Shown: piece after piece, positions 1 to 6,511 of the stretch
Layout of the letters: each line of letters starts with the position of its first letter
How positions within the stretch are numbered: the stretch's first letter is position 1
NCBI GenBank assembly: GCA_029983595.1
Contig: JASBZD010000061.1
Location: 1 to 7,411, forward strand
Direction: 5' to 3'
Length of the DNA stretch: 7,411 nucleotides
Source: Peptoniphilaceae bacterium
Lineage (GTDB): Bacteria; Bacillota; Clostridia; Tissierellales; Peptoniphilaceae
The notes under the pieces: generated by a model
Databases searched by the model: none
The model's input: the letters and a program-made list of their open reading frames with translations, nothing else
Told to the model about the DNA's origin: nothing
Made by a program: the position numbers and the translations under genes

Positions 1-1715
1 TCAAAATATATTCCTCGATCTAAAACTAGACTATTATGAGTTCCTCTTTCGACTATCTCGCCATTTTTAAGAACTATTATTTTATCGGCGTCTTTTATGG
101 TAGATAATCTATGGGCGATTATAAAGGTTGTGCGTCCTTTTTTTAGTCTATCTAGTCCTGTCTGGATAATTCTTTCAGTTTCTGAGTCGACTGATGATGT
201 GGCTTCATCTAGAACTAAGATTTTTGGGTCTCTTATTATCGCTCGGGCGAATGTGATTATTTGTTTTTCGCCATGAGATAGGTTTGAGCCTCCTTCTCTA
301 AATTTATAATCTAGATTTCGATCTAGTGAGTTAAATAAGTTTTCGCCACCTACAAATATCAGTGCATTTATTATTTCTTCGTCTGAATAGTCTTCACCTA
401 GAGTGATATTTTCTCTAAGGCTCGTCTCATAAATATATGTTTCCTGAAGTACAATACTCATATTTGATCTTAAATTCGATAGTGTTATATCATCTGCATT
501 TATTCCATCAAATAGAATTTCGCCCTTTTGTTCACGATAGAATCTAAATAGTAGATTTATTATAGAACTTTTTCCAGATCCAGTTTGGCCGACTATAGCG
601 AGTGTTTCGCCTGCATCTACCTTAAAACTAATATCTTTTAGTACATAATTTTCATCTTTATAATAAAACCAGATATTTTTAAATTCTACATTTCCATTTA
701 ATTCTACTTCTTCATAAGATGTGATATGTGCATCTTTTTCCGGCTCTTTATCCATTATCTCAAATATATGCTCTGCTGCTGTATGACTTCTTTCGATATT
801 TCTAAGTCTTTGAAGTATCATCTGCATTGCGGAGTATACGCGCTGAGTATATTCTAAAAGTAGATACATAAGCCCTACTGTAAATCCAGCTCTTCCATGA
901 AAGTTCATATATCCAAATAATAATAGAATAACGAGCGTATTTATATGGTTTAGGGTTTGGGTTACATTAAATGACGCAAACGCATCTAGCCACTCTATTT
1001 TTATTCCTGATTCGTAGTTGGCTTGGTTTATTTTTTGAAAGTCTTCTAGAAATTCTTCTTCTGTGTTAGTAGTTTTTATTATCTCGATTCCTCTGATATT
1101 CTCATTTATATCAGAGTTTATCTGACTTAGAGTTTTTCTATAGCTTCTATTAAATTCTCTAGAGTAGTTATCGTAAAGATAAATTATTCCTATTACTAAT
1201 GGAAGTGGTACTAATAAAAATAGCACTGCAAATCGATTCATAAATAATAGTAAGAAAAAACTCACGATTAAATATACTGCAGATACTACCATCTGTCCTA
1301 GTATTGTTTGATAAAGTTCTTTTACTGAGTTTGTGTCGTTTGAAACTCTTGATACAATTTTTCCTACTGCTATATTATCAAAAAAGCTTTGTGGAAGTTT
1401 TAAAATATGGGAGAATAAATCTTCTCTCATATTTATTGCTATTTCGTTAGAGGTCTCCATAAATGCCATATTGGAGATATATCTAAATAGTCCAGATAAA
1501 AGTCCAACTGATAGATACCCTAAAATTAGATAAAGTACTGATTTAGGTTCTATATAGTTAGAGCCAGCTATAAGTCTTTCATCTATGATTTTTCCTATTA
1601 TTATAGGAGATAAAACCTGAAGTCCTGTCATTATGAGTAGAAGAAATATTCCTTTAAAGAGTTTTTTCTTCGAACGAAGTGCATAATCTAGAAGTCGTCT
1701 TGTAGTTTTATTCAT
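1..1715 (-). CDS. Heterodimeric ABC exporter, second subunit (canonical Walker B, degenerate signature), C-terminus cut by window edge
   Basis: Membrane-bound half-transporter that would pair with the product of the gene just upstream to export drugs, lipids or peptides using ATP. The 571 residues visible contain an N-terminal six-helix membrane domain (roughly residues 20-300) and a nucleotide-binding domain. Walker A is GQTGSGKS at about 376-383, the Q-loop Gln is near 424, Walker B ends in LDE with the catalytic Glu near 504, and the switch His is near 535 (AHRLS). The ABC signature reads LSHGE (about 479-483) rather than LSGGQ, a degenerate form. The start is ATG at 1715-1713, preceded by GGAGGT with a 5-nt spacer. 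It overlaps the stop of the upstream gene by 8 bp, which implies translational coupling. No stop is reached before the left edge; family members are about 580-600 residues, so only the tail is missing. Family assignment is secure; the substrate is not predictable. Confidence 0.93.
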   Translation of the reverse strand, partial: MNKTTRRLLDYALRSKKKLFKGIFLLLIMTGLQVLSPIIIGKIIDERLIAGSNYIEPKSVLYLILGYLSVGLLSGLFRYISNMAFMETSNEIAINMREDLFSHILKLPQSFFDNIAVGKIVSRVSNDTNSVKELYQTILGQMVVSAVYLIVSFFLLLFMNRFAVLFLLVPLPLVIGIIYLYDNYSREFNRSYRKTLSQINSDINENIRGIEIIKTTNTEEEFLEDFQKINQANYESGIKIEWLDAFASFNVTQTLNHINTLVILLLFGYMNFHGRAGFTVGLMYLLLEYTQRVYSAMQMILQRLRNIERSHTAAEHIFEIMDKEPEKDAHITSYEEVELNGNVEFKNIWFYYKDENYVLKDISFKVDAGETLAIVGQTGSGKSSIINLLFRFYREQKGEILFDGINADDITLSNLRSNMSIVLQETYIYETSLRENITLGEDYSDEEIINALIFVGGENLFNSLDRNLDYKFREGGSNLSHGEKQIITFARAIIRDPKILVLDEATSSVDSETERIIQTGLDRLKKGRTTFIIAHRLSTIKDADKIIVLKNGEIVERGTHNSLVLDRGIYF

Positions 1716-3444
1716 TTTCGACCTCCATAAATTGTCTATCATATTGCTCTTTATACCAGCCACCGGATTTATATACTTCTTCATGGGTTCCGATTGCTGC
1801 TATCTCGCCATTTTCCATTACTACCACTTTATCTGTTGGTTTTATAACTGAGAAGCGGTGAGTGGCGATTATATTAGTTTTTCCTTTTCGAGATTTTTCA
1901 AGATTCTCTATAATATTAGTTTCAGTTTTTGTATCAACTGCTGAAAATACATCATCTAATATTAAGATCTCTGGCTTTTCAATTAGTGTTCTAGATAGCG
2001 ATATACGCTGACGCTGACCACCACTCATTGCGACGCCCTTCTCGCCTGTTAGTGTTTCAAACCTCTCCGGAAATGTCTTTACATCTTTTATAAAATCTGC
2101 TGATAGTGAGGCTTCATTAATTTCAATATCTGAAAATCCACGATGTAGATCGATATTTTCGCGAATAGTTTTAGAAAATAGGTAGTTTTGTTGTGGGACG
2201 TACCCGATATTTTCTATAAGAGATTCTCTTTTATAATCCTCGATTGGTATTTCGTCAATTAATAGTTTTCCATTTTCATAATTATATATGCGTAAAAATT
2301 GTTTTAAAAGTGTGGTTTTACCTGAACCAGTTTTTCCAACGATTATTATTGTATCGCCTTTATTAAATTCTAGATTTATATTTTTTAGCGCTGGATGTAA
2401 TGCCATCGGATAAGTAAAACTAAAATCTCTAAACTCAAAATGGTCTGGGTTATTTAGTGCTACTGCGTTATCTTTATCCTTAATATCTTCATCATAATTT
2501 AAAATTTCATTTATTCTATTTATCGATACCTGTCCTTCCTGACCAATAGTAAAGAAGTCAGATAGTGCCATAGCCGGCCATGCTAGGTTTTGAAGATACA
2601 TCATATAAGTTATTAGTACGCCTACTGTAAGTCGGCCATCATTTATTAATCGCACTCCTACTGCTAAGGCGACAGTTATGACGATTGTGTTAAATATCGT
2701 AGAAAGTGGCATATAAAGCTGTAGAATTTTATTTTTATTCATATCTTTTTCTGCATTATCTACTATTTTAGATTTAAAAATCTCTTTAAAAATTGACTCT
2801 GAATTAAAAGAACGTATTACTCTAATAGAGCTGATATTCTCAAGCGTTACGTCATTCATCCTATCAAAAGACTCTTGTAATTTTTCTGCACGTTCATCAA
2901 ATGTCTTATTCATTTTATATAAAATAAATACTGCCGGTATAAATACTAAAATAGTAAGTAGCGTAAGGATTGGCGATATAAATGCCATTACTGATATAAG
3001 GACGATTGGGTATAAAACTGCATCAAAAACTAGCATAATCCCATATCCTACGACATCACTCATTACCTGAACGTCATTTGTCGCACGTCCCATTAAAGTC
3101 CCGGTAGAATTTTTTTCAAAAAACTCTGGATATTGTGCCAGAAATTTTTTCATTAAATCATATCTAGTATCACGAGAAATACGGTGGACGTTAGAATATA
3201 GATTAAAGCTCCATCCTACATTTATAAAATAATTTATAAATATTAAAAATCCAAAAAGTAGTAAATATTTATATAAAATCTCTAGCGTATAGTCGCCAGT
3301 TATTATTAAATCAGAAACTTTTCCTATTATATATGGTTTATAAAATGTTACAAAATATGAAAGTAGCAGAAATAAAATAGCCAGAAACTGCTCTTTTTTA
3401 TATTTTTTTAGAAAAGCTCTTAGTTTATAAAGTGATCCAAACAT
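1708..3444 (-). CDS. Heterodimeric ABC exporter, first subunit (degenerate Walker B, canonical signature)
   Basis: First half of a two-gene ABC exporter of the BmrC/LmrC/TM287 kind, acting in the cytoplasmic membrane. From the start chosen here the protein has 578 residues, the normal length for the family. Six membrane helices fall at about 20-42, 58-82, 134-157, 159-177, 245-268 and 272-294. The nucleotide-binding domain follows: A-loop Tyr345, Walker A GKTGSGKT at 370-377, Q-loop Gln418/419, signature MSGGQ at 473-477, Walker B ILILDD ending at 498, and switch His529. The residue after the Walker B Asp is Asp498 instead of the catalytic Glu, the usual mark of the degenerate half. An in-frame ATG four codons upstream (3456) lies inside the Shine-Dalgarno GGAGGT (3454-3449), so ATG 3444-3442 is the better start. 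The 3' end overlaps the next gene by 8 bp. The substrate is unknown; multidrug export is the common family role. Confidence 0.95.
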   Translation of the reverse strand: MFGSLYKLRAFLKKYKKEQFLAILFLLLSYFVTFYKPYIIGKVSDLIITGDYTLEILYKYLLLFGFLIFINYFINVGWSFNLYSNVHRISRDTRYDLMKKFLAQYPEFFEKNSTGTLMGRATNDVQVMSDVVGYGIMLVFDAVLYPIVLISVMAFISPILTLLTILVFIPAVFILYKMNKTFDERAEKLQESFDRMNDVTLENISSIRVIRSFNSESIFKEIFKSKIVDNAEKDMNKNKILQLYMPLSTIFNTIVITVALAVGVRLINDGRLTVGVLITYMMYLQNLAWPAMALSDFFTIGQEGQVSINRINEILNYDEDIKDKDNAVALNNPDHFEFRDFSFTYPMALHPALKNINLEFNKGDTIIIVGKTGSGKTTLLKQFLRIYNYENGKLLIDEIPIEDYKRESLIENIGYVPQQNYLFSKTIRENIDLHRGFSDIEINEASLSADFIKDVKTFPERFETLTGEKGVAMSGGQRQRISLSRTLIEKPEILILDDVFSAVDTKTETNIIENLEKSRKGKTNIIATHRFSVIKPTDKVVVMENGEIAAIGTHEEVYKSGGWYKEQYDRQFMEVENE

Positions 3445-3461
3445 AAAAACCTCCATTTTTC

Positions 3462-3490
3462 ATTATATCTTAATTATAGGTGGCTAACAA
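3462..3490 (-). promoter_or_regulatory. Probable sigma-A promoter for the ABC exporter operon
   Basis: On the minus strand, TTGTTA (3490-3485) is followed after exactly 17 bp by TATAAT (3467-3462), a good match to the -35/-10 consensus (4/6 and 6/6). Transcription would begin near 3456-3454, leaving a leader of only about 11 nt. This would exclude translation from the ATG at 3456 and supports the start at 3444. A second TATAAT on the same strand (3478-3473) has no convincing -35 at the right spacing, but could give a longer leader. Confidence 0.6.
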
Positions 3491-3510
3491 TAAGTACAGT
3501 GGTGGACAAC
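3479..3510. repeat. Direct repeat GGTGGNYAAC in the divergent promoter region
   Basis: GGTGGCTAAC (3479-3488) and GGTGGACAAC (3501-3510) share 8 of 10 bases, lie in the same orientation and start 22 bp apart, about two helical turns. The first copy lies across the spacer and -35 of the minus-strand exporter promoter; the second lies just upstream of that -35. They are unusually G-rich within an otherwise very AT-rich gap. The placement fits a regulator binding site, but no regulator gene is present in the window, so the role is inference. Confidence 0.4.
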
Positions 3511-3515
3511 GCTCC

Positions 3516-3546
3516 CAAATAAAATATTTGTAATAAAAATTTTACA
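3516..3546. promoter_or_regulatory. Two adjacent inverted repeats, possible operator of the importer operon
   Basis: CAAATA (3516-3521) and TATTTG (3525-3530) form a perfect 6-bp inverted repeat around AAA. Overlapping its end, TGTAA (3529-3533) and TTACA (3542-3546) form a second inverted repeat with an 8-bp centre, and its right arm lies within the proposed -35 (TTTACA) of the plus-strand promoter. A repressor bound here would block that promoter. AT-rich DNA produces short palindromes by chance, so support is limited. Confidence 0.3.
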
Positions 3547-3570
3547 TTCCAAAATTAGACTAAATATAAT
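3541..3570 (+). promoter_or_regulatory. Probable sigma-A promoter for the importer operon
   Basis: TTTACA (3541-3546) is separated by 18 bp from a perfect TATAAT (3565-3570). The -35 matches the TTGACA consensus at five of six positions. A second TATAAT lies at 3573-3578 but has no suitable -35. Transcription would start near 3577, about 30 nt before the ATPase start codon. The promoter points away from the exporter promoter, so the two operons share one control region. Confidence 0.6.
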
Positions 3571-3608
3571 GATATAATTATATAAAAGAATATTTAATGA
3601 GGATAAAA

Positions 3609-4682
3609 ATGATTAGTATAGAAAATCTTAGAAAAGTTTATGATAATGGATATGAGGCCTTAAAGGATATCGATTTAGAAATTCCAAAAGGGGCACTAGT
3701 ATGCCTTCTGGGGCCATCAGGCTGTGGAAAATCTACGATCCTTAATATAATCGCGGGGCTTTTAGATCCTACATCAGGCGATATAAAATTTAATGGAGAG
3801 TCTGTAGTAAATCTTCACCCAAAAGATAGAAATATCGGCATGGTTTTCCAAAACTACGCCTTATATCCCCATATGAGCGTATTAGAGAATGTTATATTTC
3901 CACTTACTGTAGGGAAAAATAAGATCTCTAAAGCTGAAGCTAGTAAAGTAGCGGAAAAATATATGGAGCTTACTTCTATTATGGATATTAAAGATAAGAT
4001 GCCAGGTGCTCTTTCTGGTGGCCAACAACAACGTGTGGCGATTACACGTGCGTTAGTTCAAAATCCTTCGATACTTCTACTTGATGAGCCACTTTCTAAC
4101 CTAGATGCTAGACTTAGGCTTCGCATACGTGAAGAGATTAGAAATATAGTAAAATCTGTCGGAGTTACTACTGTTTTTGTAACTCATGACCAGGAAGAGG
4201 CTCTTTCTATCAGTGATTATATTGCGATAATGGACGAGGGAGTTATTCAGCAATATGATATACCACAAAATCTATATTTAGAACCTGCTAACTTATTTGT
4301 GGCGAAATTTATAGGTTCTCCTGAAATTAATATTTATAATGCGACTTATAATGATAAAAAACTAAATTCAAAAGGCTTTAGCATATCTTGTGAGAATCTT
4401 TTAGAATCTAGAATTTGTGATAATTTTATAGAAGATGAAAATTATTTAATTGGGATCAGACCAGAAAATTTTATTCTAGATAATAATGGCGAAATCGAGA
4501 CTATTATTGAGTCTGTGGAGGTAATAGGCAGATATTTAGTTTTACATTTTAATCTAGGTGATATTTCATCTAGAGCTGTAGTAGATAGTAAGGTAGTTTT
4601 AAAAGAAGGGGATAAAGCTAGATTTAAGATTGATTTAGATAATTCATATATTTTTGAAACTTCAGGAAGGAGAGTATATTAA
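3609..4682 (+). CDS. CUT1-type importer ATPase (MsmX/UgpC/MalK-like)
   Basis: ATP-hydrolysing subunit that would drive the two permeases encoded immediately downstream, importing a sugar, polyol or glycerol-phosphate-like solute. From the start chosen here it has 357 residues, close to the usual 360-370. The ABC domain is complete and canonical: Walker A GPSGCGKST at 35-43, Q-loop Gln81 in VFQNYALYPHM, signature LSGGQ at 135-139, Walker B LLLDE with Asp159/Glu160, and switch His193 (VTHDQEEA). The C-terminal part carries the GIRPEN motif (282-287) of the MalK/UgpC OB-type (TOBE) domain. ATG 3609 is preceded by GAGGA with a 5-nt spacer. An in-frame ATG at 3597 overlaps that ribosome site and is less likely. 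The stop overlaps the next start by one base (TAATG). The motif that is usually FIGSPxMNF reads FIGSPEINIY here. The family is certain; the substrate is not. Confidence 0.95.
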   Translation: MISIENLRKVYDNGYEALKDIDLEIPKGALVCLLGPSGCGKSTILNIIAGLLDPTSGDIKFNGESVVNLHPKDRNIGMVFQNYALYPHMSVLENVIFPLTVGKNKISKAEASKVAEKYMELTSIMDIKDKMPGALSGGQQQRVAITRALVQNPSILLLDEPLSNLDARLRLRIREEIRNIVKSVGVTTVFVTHDQEEALSISDYIAIMDEGVIQQYDIPQNLYLEPANLFVAKFIGSPEINIYNATYNDKKLNSKGFSISCENLLESRICDNFIEDENYLIGIRPENFILDNNGEIETIIESVEVIGRYLVLHFNLGDISSRAVVDSKVVLKEGDKARFKIDLDNSYIFETSGRRVY

Positions 4683-5557
4683 TGGAAAAATACAAAGCTG
4701 AAAATAGCCCTAAGGCGTGGCTTTTTCTACTTCCTGCTCTGATTTTTATTATTTTATTTAATGTCTATCCACTTATTAGAACTTTTATAATGTCTTTACA
4801 ATCTAACTCAATTTTAAATCCACAATTTGTGGGAATTGAGAATTTTAGGTTTGTATTATCTGATCCGAAGTTTCATCTAGCGCTTAAAAATACTTTTTTC
4901 TACGCAATAGTTGTAGTTCCGGTTTCTCTTATTATCTCAATGGTGATAGCCCTAATTTTAAATAATAAACTGCCGGGAGAGAAATTTTTTGAAACTATAT
5001 TTTTTATTCCATATCTGACTTCAATTATCGCAATAGGTATAGTTTTTAGATATATGTTTCATGGCCAATATGGATTTATAAATTATATCCTTGGGATATT
5101 TAATATTGGGCCTATTGATTTTCTTGAAAGTGCTAAATATAACATGACTGCTCTTATTATATTTGGGATATGGATGGGACTTGCGTTTAATATAATCGTT
5201 ATATTATCAGGGCTTCGAGGTATTGATGATAATTATTATAAGGTGGCGGAGATGTTTGGGGCGACTAGATGGGAGCAATTTAGAAAAGTCACACTTCCTT
5301 CATTATCTGAAATAATTACATTTTTATTTTTAACAAACTTTATATCTGCTTTTAAGATTTATAGTCAGGTTTTTGCCTTATTTAATGGGAAAGCTGGGAT
5401 AGGCGATAGGCTAGTTACTGCAGTATTTTATATCTATAACAAGTTCTATGTAGAAAATAGATATGGTCATGCCATGGCAGCTGCTGTAATTTTATTTATT
5501 TTATTACTTATGCTTACATTTATTCAGCGAAAAATCCTTAAAAAAATTACGAAATAG
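4682..5557 (+). CDS. CUT1 ABC importer permease 1 (MalF/UgpA-like)
   Basis: Inner-membrane permease of 291 residues that would form the transport channel together with the permease encoded next. Six hydrophobic segments are visible at about 11-33, 70-95, 104-126, 155-177, 208-230 and 262-283. The cytoplasmic EAA loop that docks on the ATPase is at about 186-206 (key residues Ala189-Glu190, Gly193-Ala194, Pro206), giving the usual pattern before the fifth helix. The start ATG overlaps the ATPase stop by one base. A GGAAGGAG ribosome site ends 9 nt before it. The length and short N-terminal tail match UgpA/LacF-type proteins rather than enteric MalF, which has a large periplasmic loop. The substrate class (carbohydrate or glycerol phosphate) is inferred from family only. 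Confidence 0.93.
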   Translation: MEKYKAENSPKAWLFLLPALIFIILFNVYPLIRTFIMSLQSNSILNPQFVGIENFRFVLSDPKFHLALKNTFFYAIVVVPVSLIISMVIALILNNKLPGEKFFETIFFIPYLTSIIAIGIVFRYMFHGQYGFINYILGIFNIGPIDFLESAKYNMTALIIFGIWMGLAFNIIVILSGLRGIDDNYYKVAEMFGATRWEQFRKVTLPSLSEIITFLFLTNFISAFKIYSQVFALFNGKAGIGDRLVTAVFYIYNKFYVENRYGHAMAAAVILFILLLMLTFIQRKILKKITK

Positions 5558-5572
5558 GAGGTAGGATATAGA

Positions 5573-6391
5573 ATGAAGAAATTTTTAAGAAGCTTACAAT
5601 TTATTTTTATAGTTTTTATGGCGATAGTTACGCTATTTCCATTTTTATATATGCTATCTTCTAGCTTAATGACGCTTCCAGAGGTACTTTCTATTCCTCC
5701 TAAGCTTCTACCAGCTAGTCCGCAGTGGGCTAATTATAAAGAGGCTCTTAAAGTGGCACCATTTTCTAGATATTTTTTAAATACGGTTTTTGTAACGACT
5801 TGCACCACTTTTGGTACTCTTCTTACGACAATTCTTGCCGGATTTTCGCTTAATTTTCTAAATTTTAAATATAAGAGAGTTCTCGAAGGGTTTTTACTTT
5901 CTCTTTTAATGATACCTTTTGAGATAGTTGTATTTACTAATTTTAGAACTATTGCTAATTTGGGACTTCTTGATAGCTATACAGCGCTTATTATCCCATT
6001 TTTGGCTAGTGTATATTATATTTTTTATCTAAAACAATTTTTATCCGGCATTCCTAAAGCTTTTTATAACGCGGCTAAAGTCGATGGGGCTTCAGATTTT
6101 GAGTTTATTACTAGAATTATGGTGCCGATGAGTAAATCTAGTCTATTTACGATAGGTCTTTTAAGTTTTATAGCTGGCTGGAACTCATTTTTATGGCCAA
6201 TACTTGTGACTAACTCTAAATATATGCGACTTATATCTAATGGTTTATCAATGTTTTCTTCAGAAGCTGGTAGCCTTATCCATCTACAAATGGCAGCGAG
6301 TACGATAACTATAGTGCCAATTCTCATTTTATATTTTGTATTTAGAAAGAGAATTCTCGCTGGAGTTTCTTATGGAGGTATAAAAGGATAA
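5573..6391 (+). CDS. CUT1 ABC importer permease 2 (MalG/UgpE-like)
   Basis: Second inner-membrane permease, 272 residues, the normal size for the MalG/UgpE group. Six membrane segments can be picked out, starting with one at about 8-30 and ending with one at about 240-257. The EAA loop at about 161-185 (PKAFYNAAKVDGAS, then a Pro at 185) is canonical, with the invariant Gly172. The C-terminus ends in GGIKG, close to the GAVKG tail usual in this family. The start is supported by AGGAGGT at 5556-5562 with a second AGGA at 5563-5566. The gap to the previous stop is 15 bp, so it is co-transcribed with the ATPase and first permease. A terminator follows 10 bp after the stop, so this is the last gene of the operon and no binding-protein gene follows. 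Confidence 0.93.
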   Translation: MKKFLRSLQFIFIVFMAIVTLFPFLYMLSSSLMTLPEVLSIPPKLLPASPQWANYKEALKVAPFSRYFLNTVFVTTCTTFGTLLTTILAGFSLNFLNFKYKRVLEGFLLSLLMIPFEIVVFTNFRTIANLGLLDSYTALIIPFLASVYYIFYLKQFLSGIPKAFYNAAKVDGASDFEFITRIMVPMSKSSLFTIGLLSFIAGWNSFLWPILVTNSKYMRLISNGLSMFSSEAGSLIHLQMAASTITIVPILILYFVFRKRILAGVSYGGIKG

Positions 6392-6401
6392 GTTAAATTT
6401 T

Positions 6402-6430
6402 GCGTCTACATATGTGGACGCTTTTTTATT
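6402..6430 (+). terminator. Rho-independent terminator of the importer operon
   Basis: GCGTCTAC (6402-6409) pairs with GTGGACGC (6414-6421) through an 8-bp stem containing one G-U pair, closed by the loop ATAT. Six T residues (6422-6427) follow directly, then ATT. The hairpin starts 10 bp after the stop codon of the second permease. It is the only GC-rich stem in an otherwise AT-rich gap. Confidence 0.88.
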
Positions 6431-6439
6431 TTAAATTTT

Positions 6440-6469
6440 TTAGAAAAATATTTTAAAATCTGCTATAAT
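6440..6469 (+). promoter_or_regulatory. Probable extended -10 promoter for the metallo-beta-lactamase-fold gene
   Basis: TGCTATAAT (6461-6469) is a perfect extended -10 element (TGnTATAAT). A weak -35 candidate, TTAGAA (6440-6445), lies 18 bp upstream of TATAAT. Transcription would begin near 6476, giving a leader of about 36 nt. It lies after the importer terminator, so the downstream gene is probably expressed independently. Confidence 0.6.
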
Positions 6470-6511
6470 TAGAATCTTGCTTAAATTTAGAAATGAGGTT
6501 TTAAGTATATT

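Noticed and set aside
1333..1533. 66-residue open frame on the plus strand
   Set aside because: It lies wholly antisense to the membrane domain of the second exporter subunit, lacks a convincing ribosome site and resembles no family; it is a shadow of the real gene.
1708..1715. Possible frameshift or fusion between the two exporter genes
   Set aside because: The 8-bp overlap has its own stop, start and a well-placed GGAGGT, and both proteins are complete family members at this junction; it is a normal coupled overlap.
3479..3509. Pair of DnaA-box-like sequences (GGTGGCTAA and GGTGGACAA)
   Set aside because: Each differs from TGTGGATAA at two of nine positions, and there is no AT-rich unwinding element with further boxes, nor dnaA, dnaN or other origin genes nearby. 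A regulator site is more plausible.
3529..3546. Catabolite-repression (cre) site
   Set aside because: TGTAA and TTACA arms are present, but the centre is 8 bp and lacks the CG core, so it does not fit the 14-bp cre layout.
6064..6327. 87-residue open frame on the minus strand
   Set aside because: It is antisense to the second permease, whose EAA loop and membrane segments are fully conserved in the other frame. No ribosome site or recognisable domain supports it.
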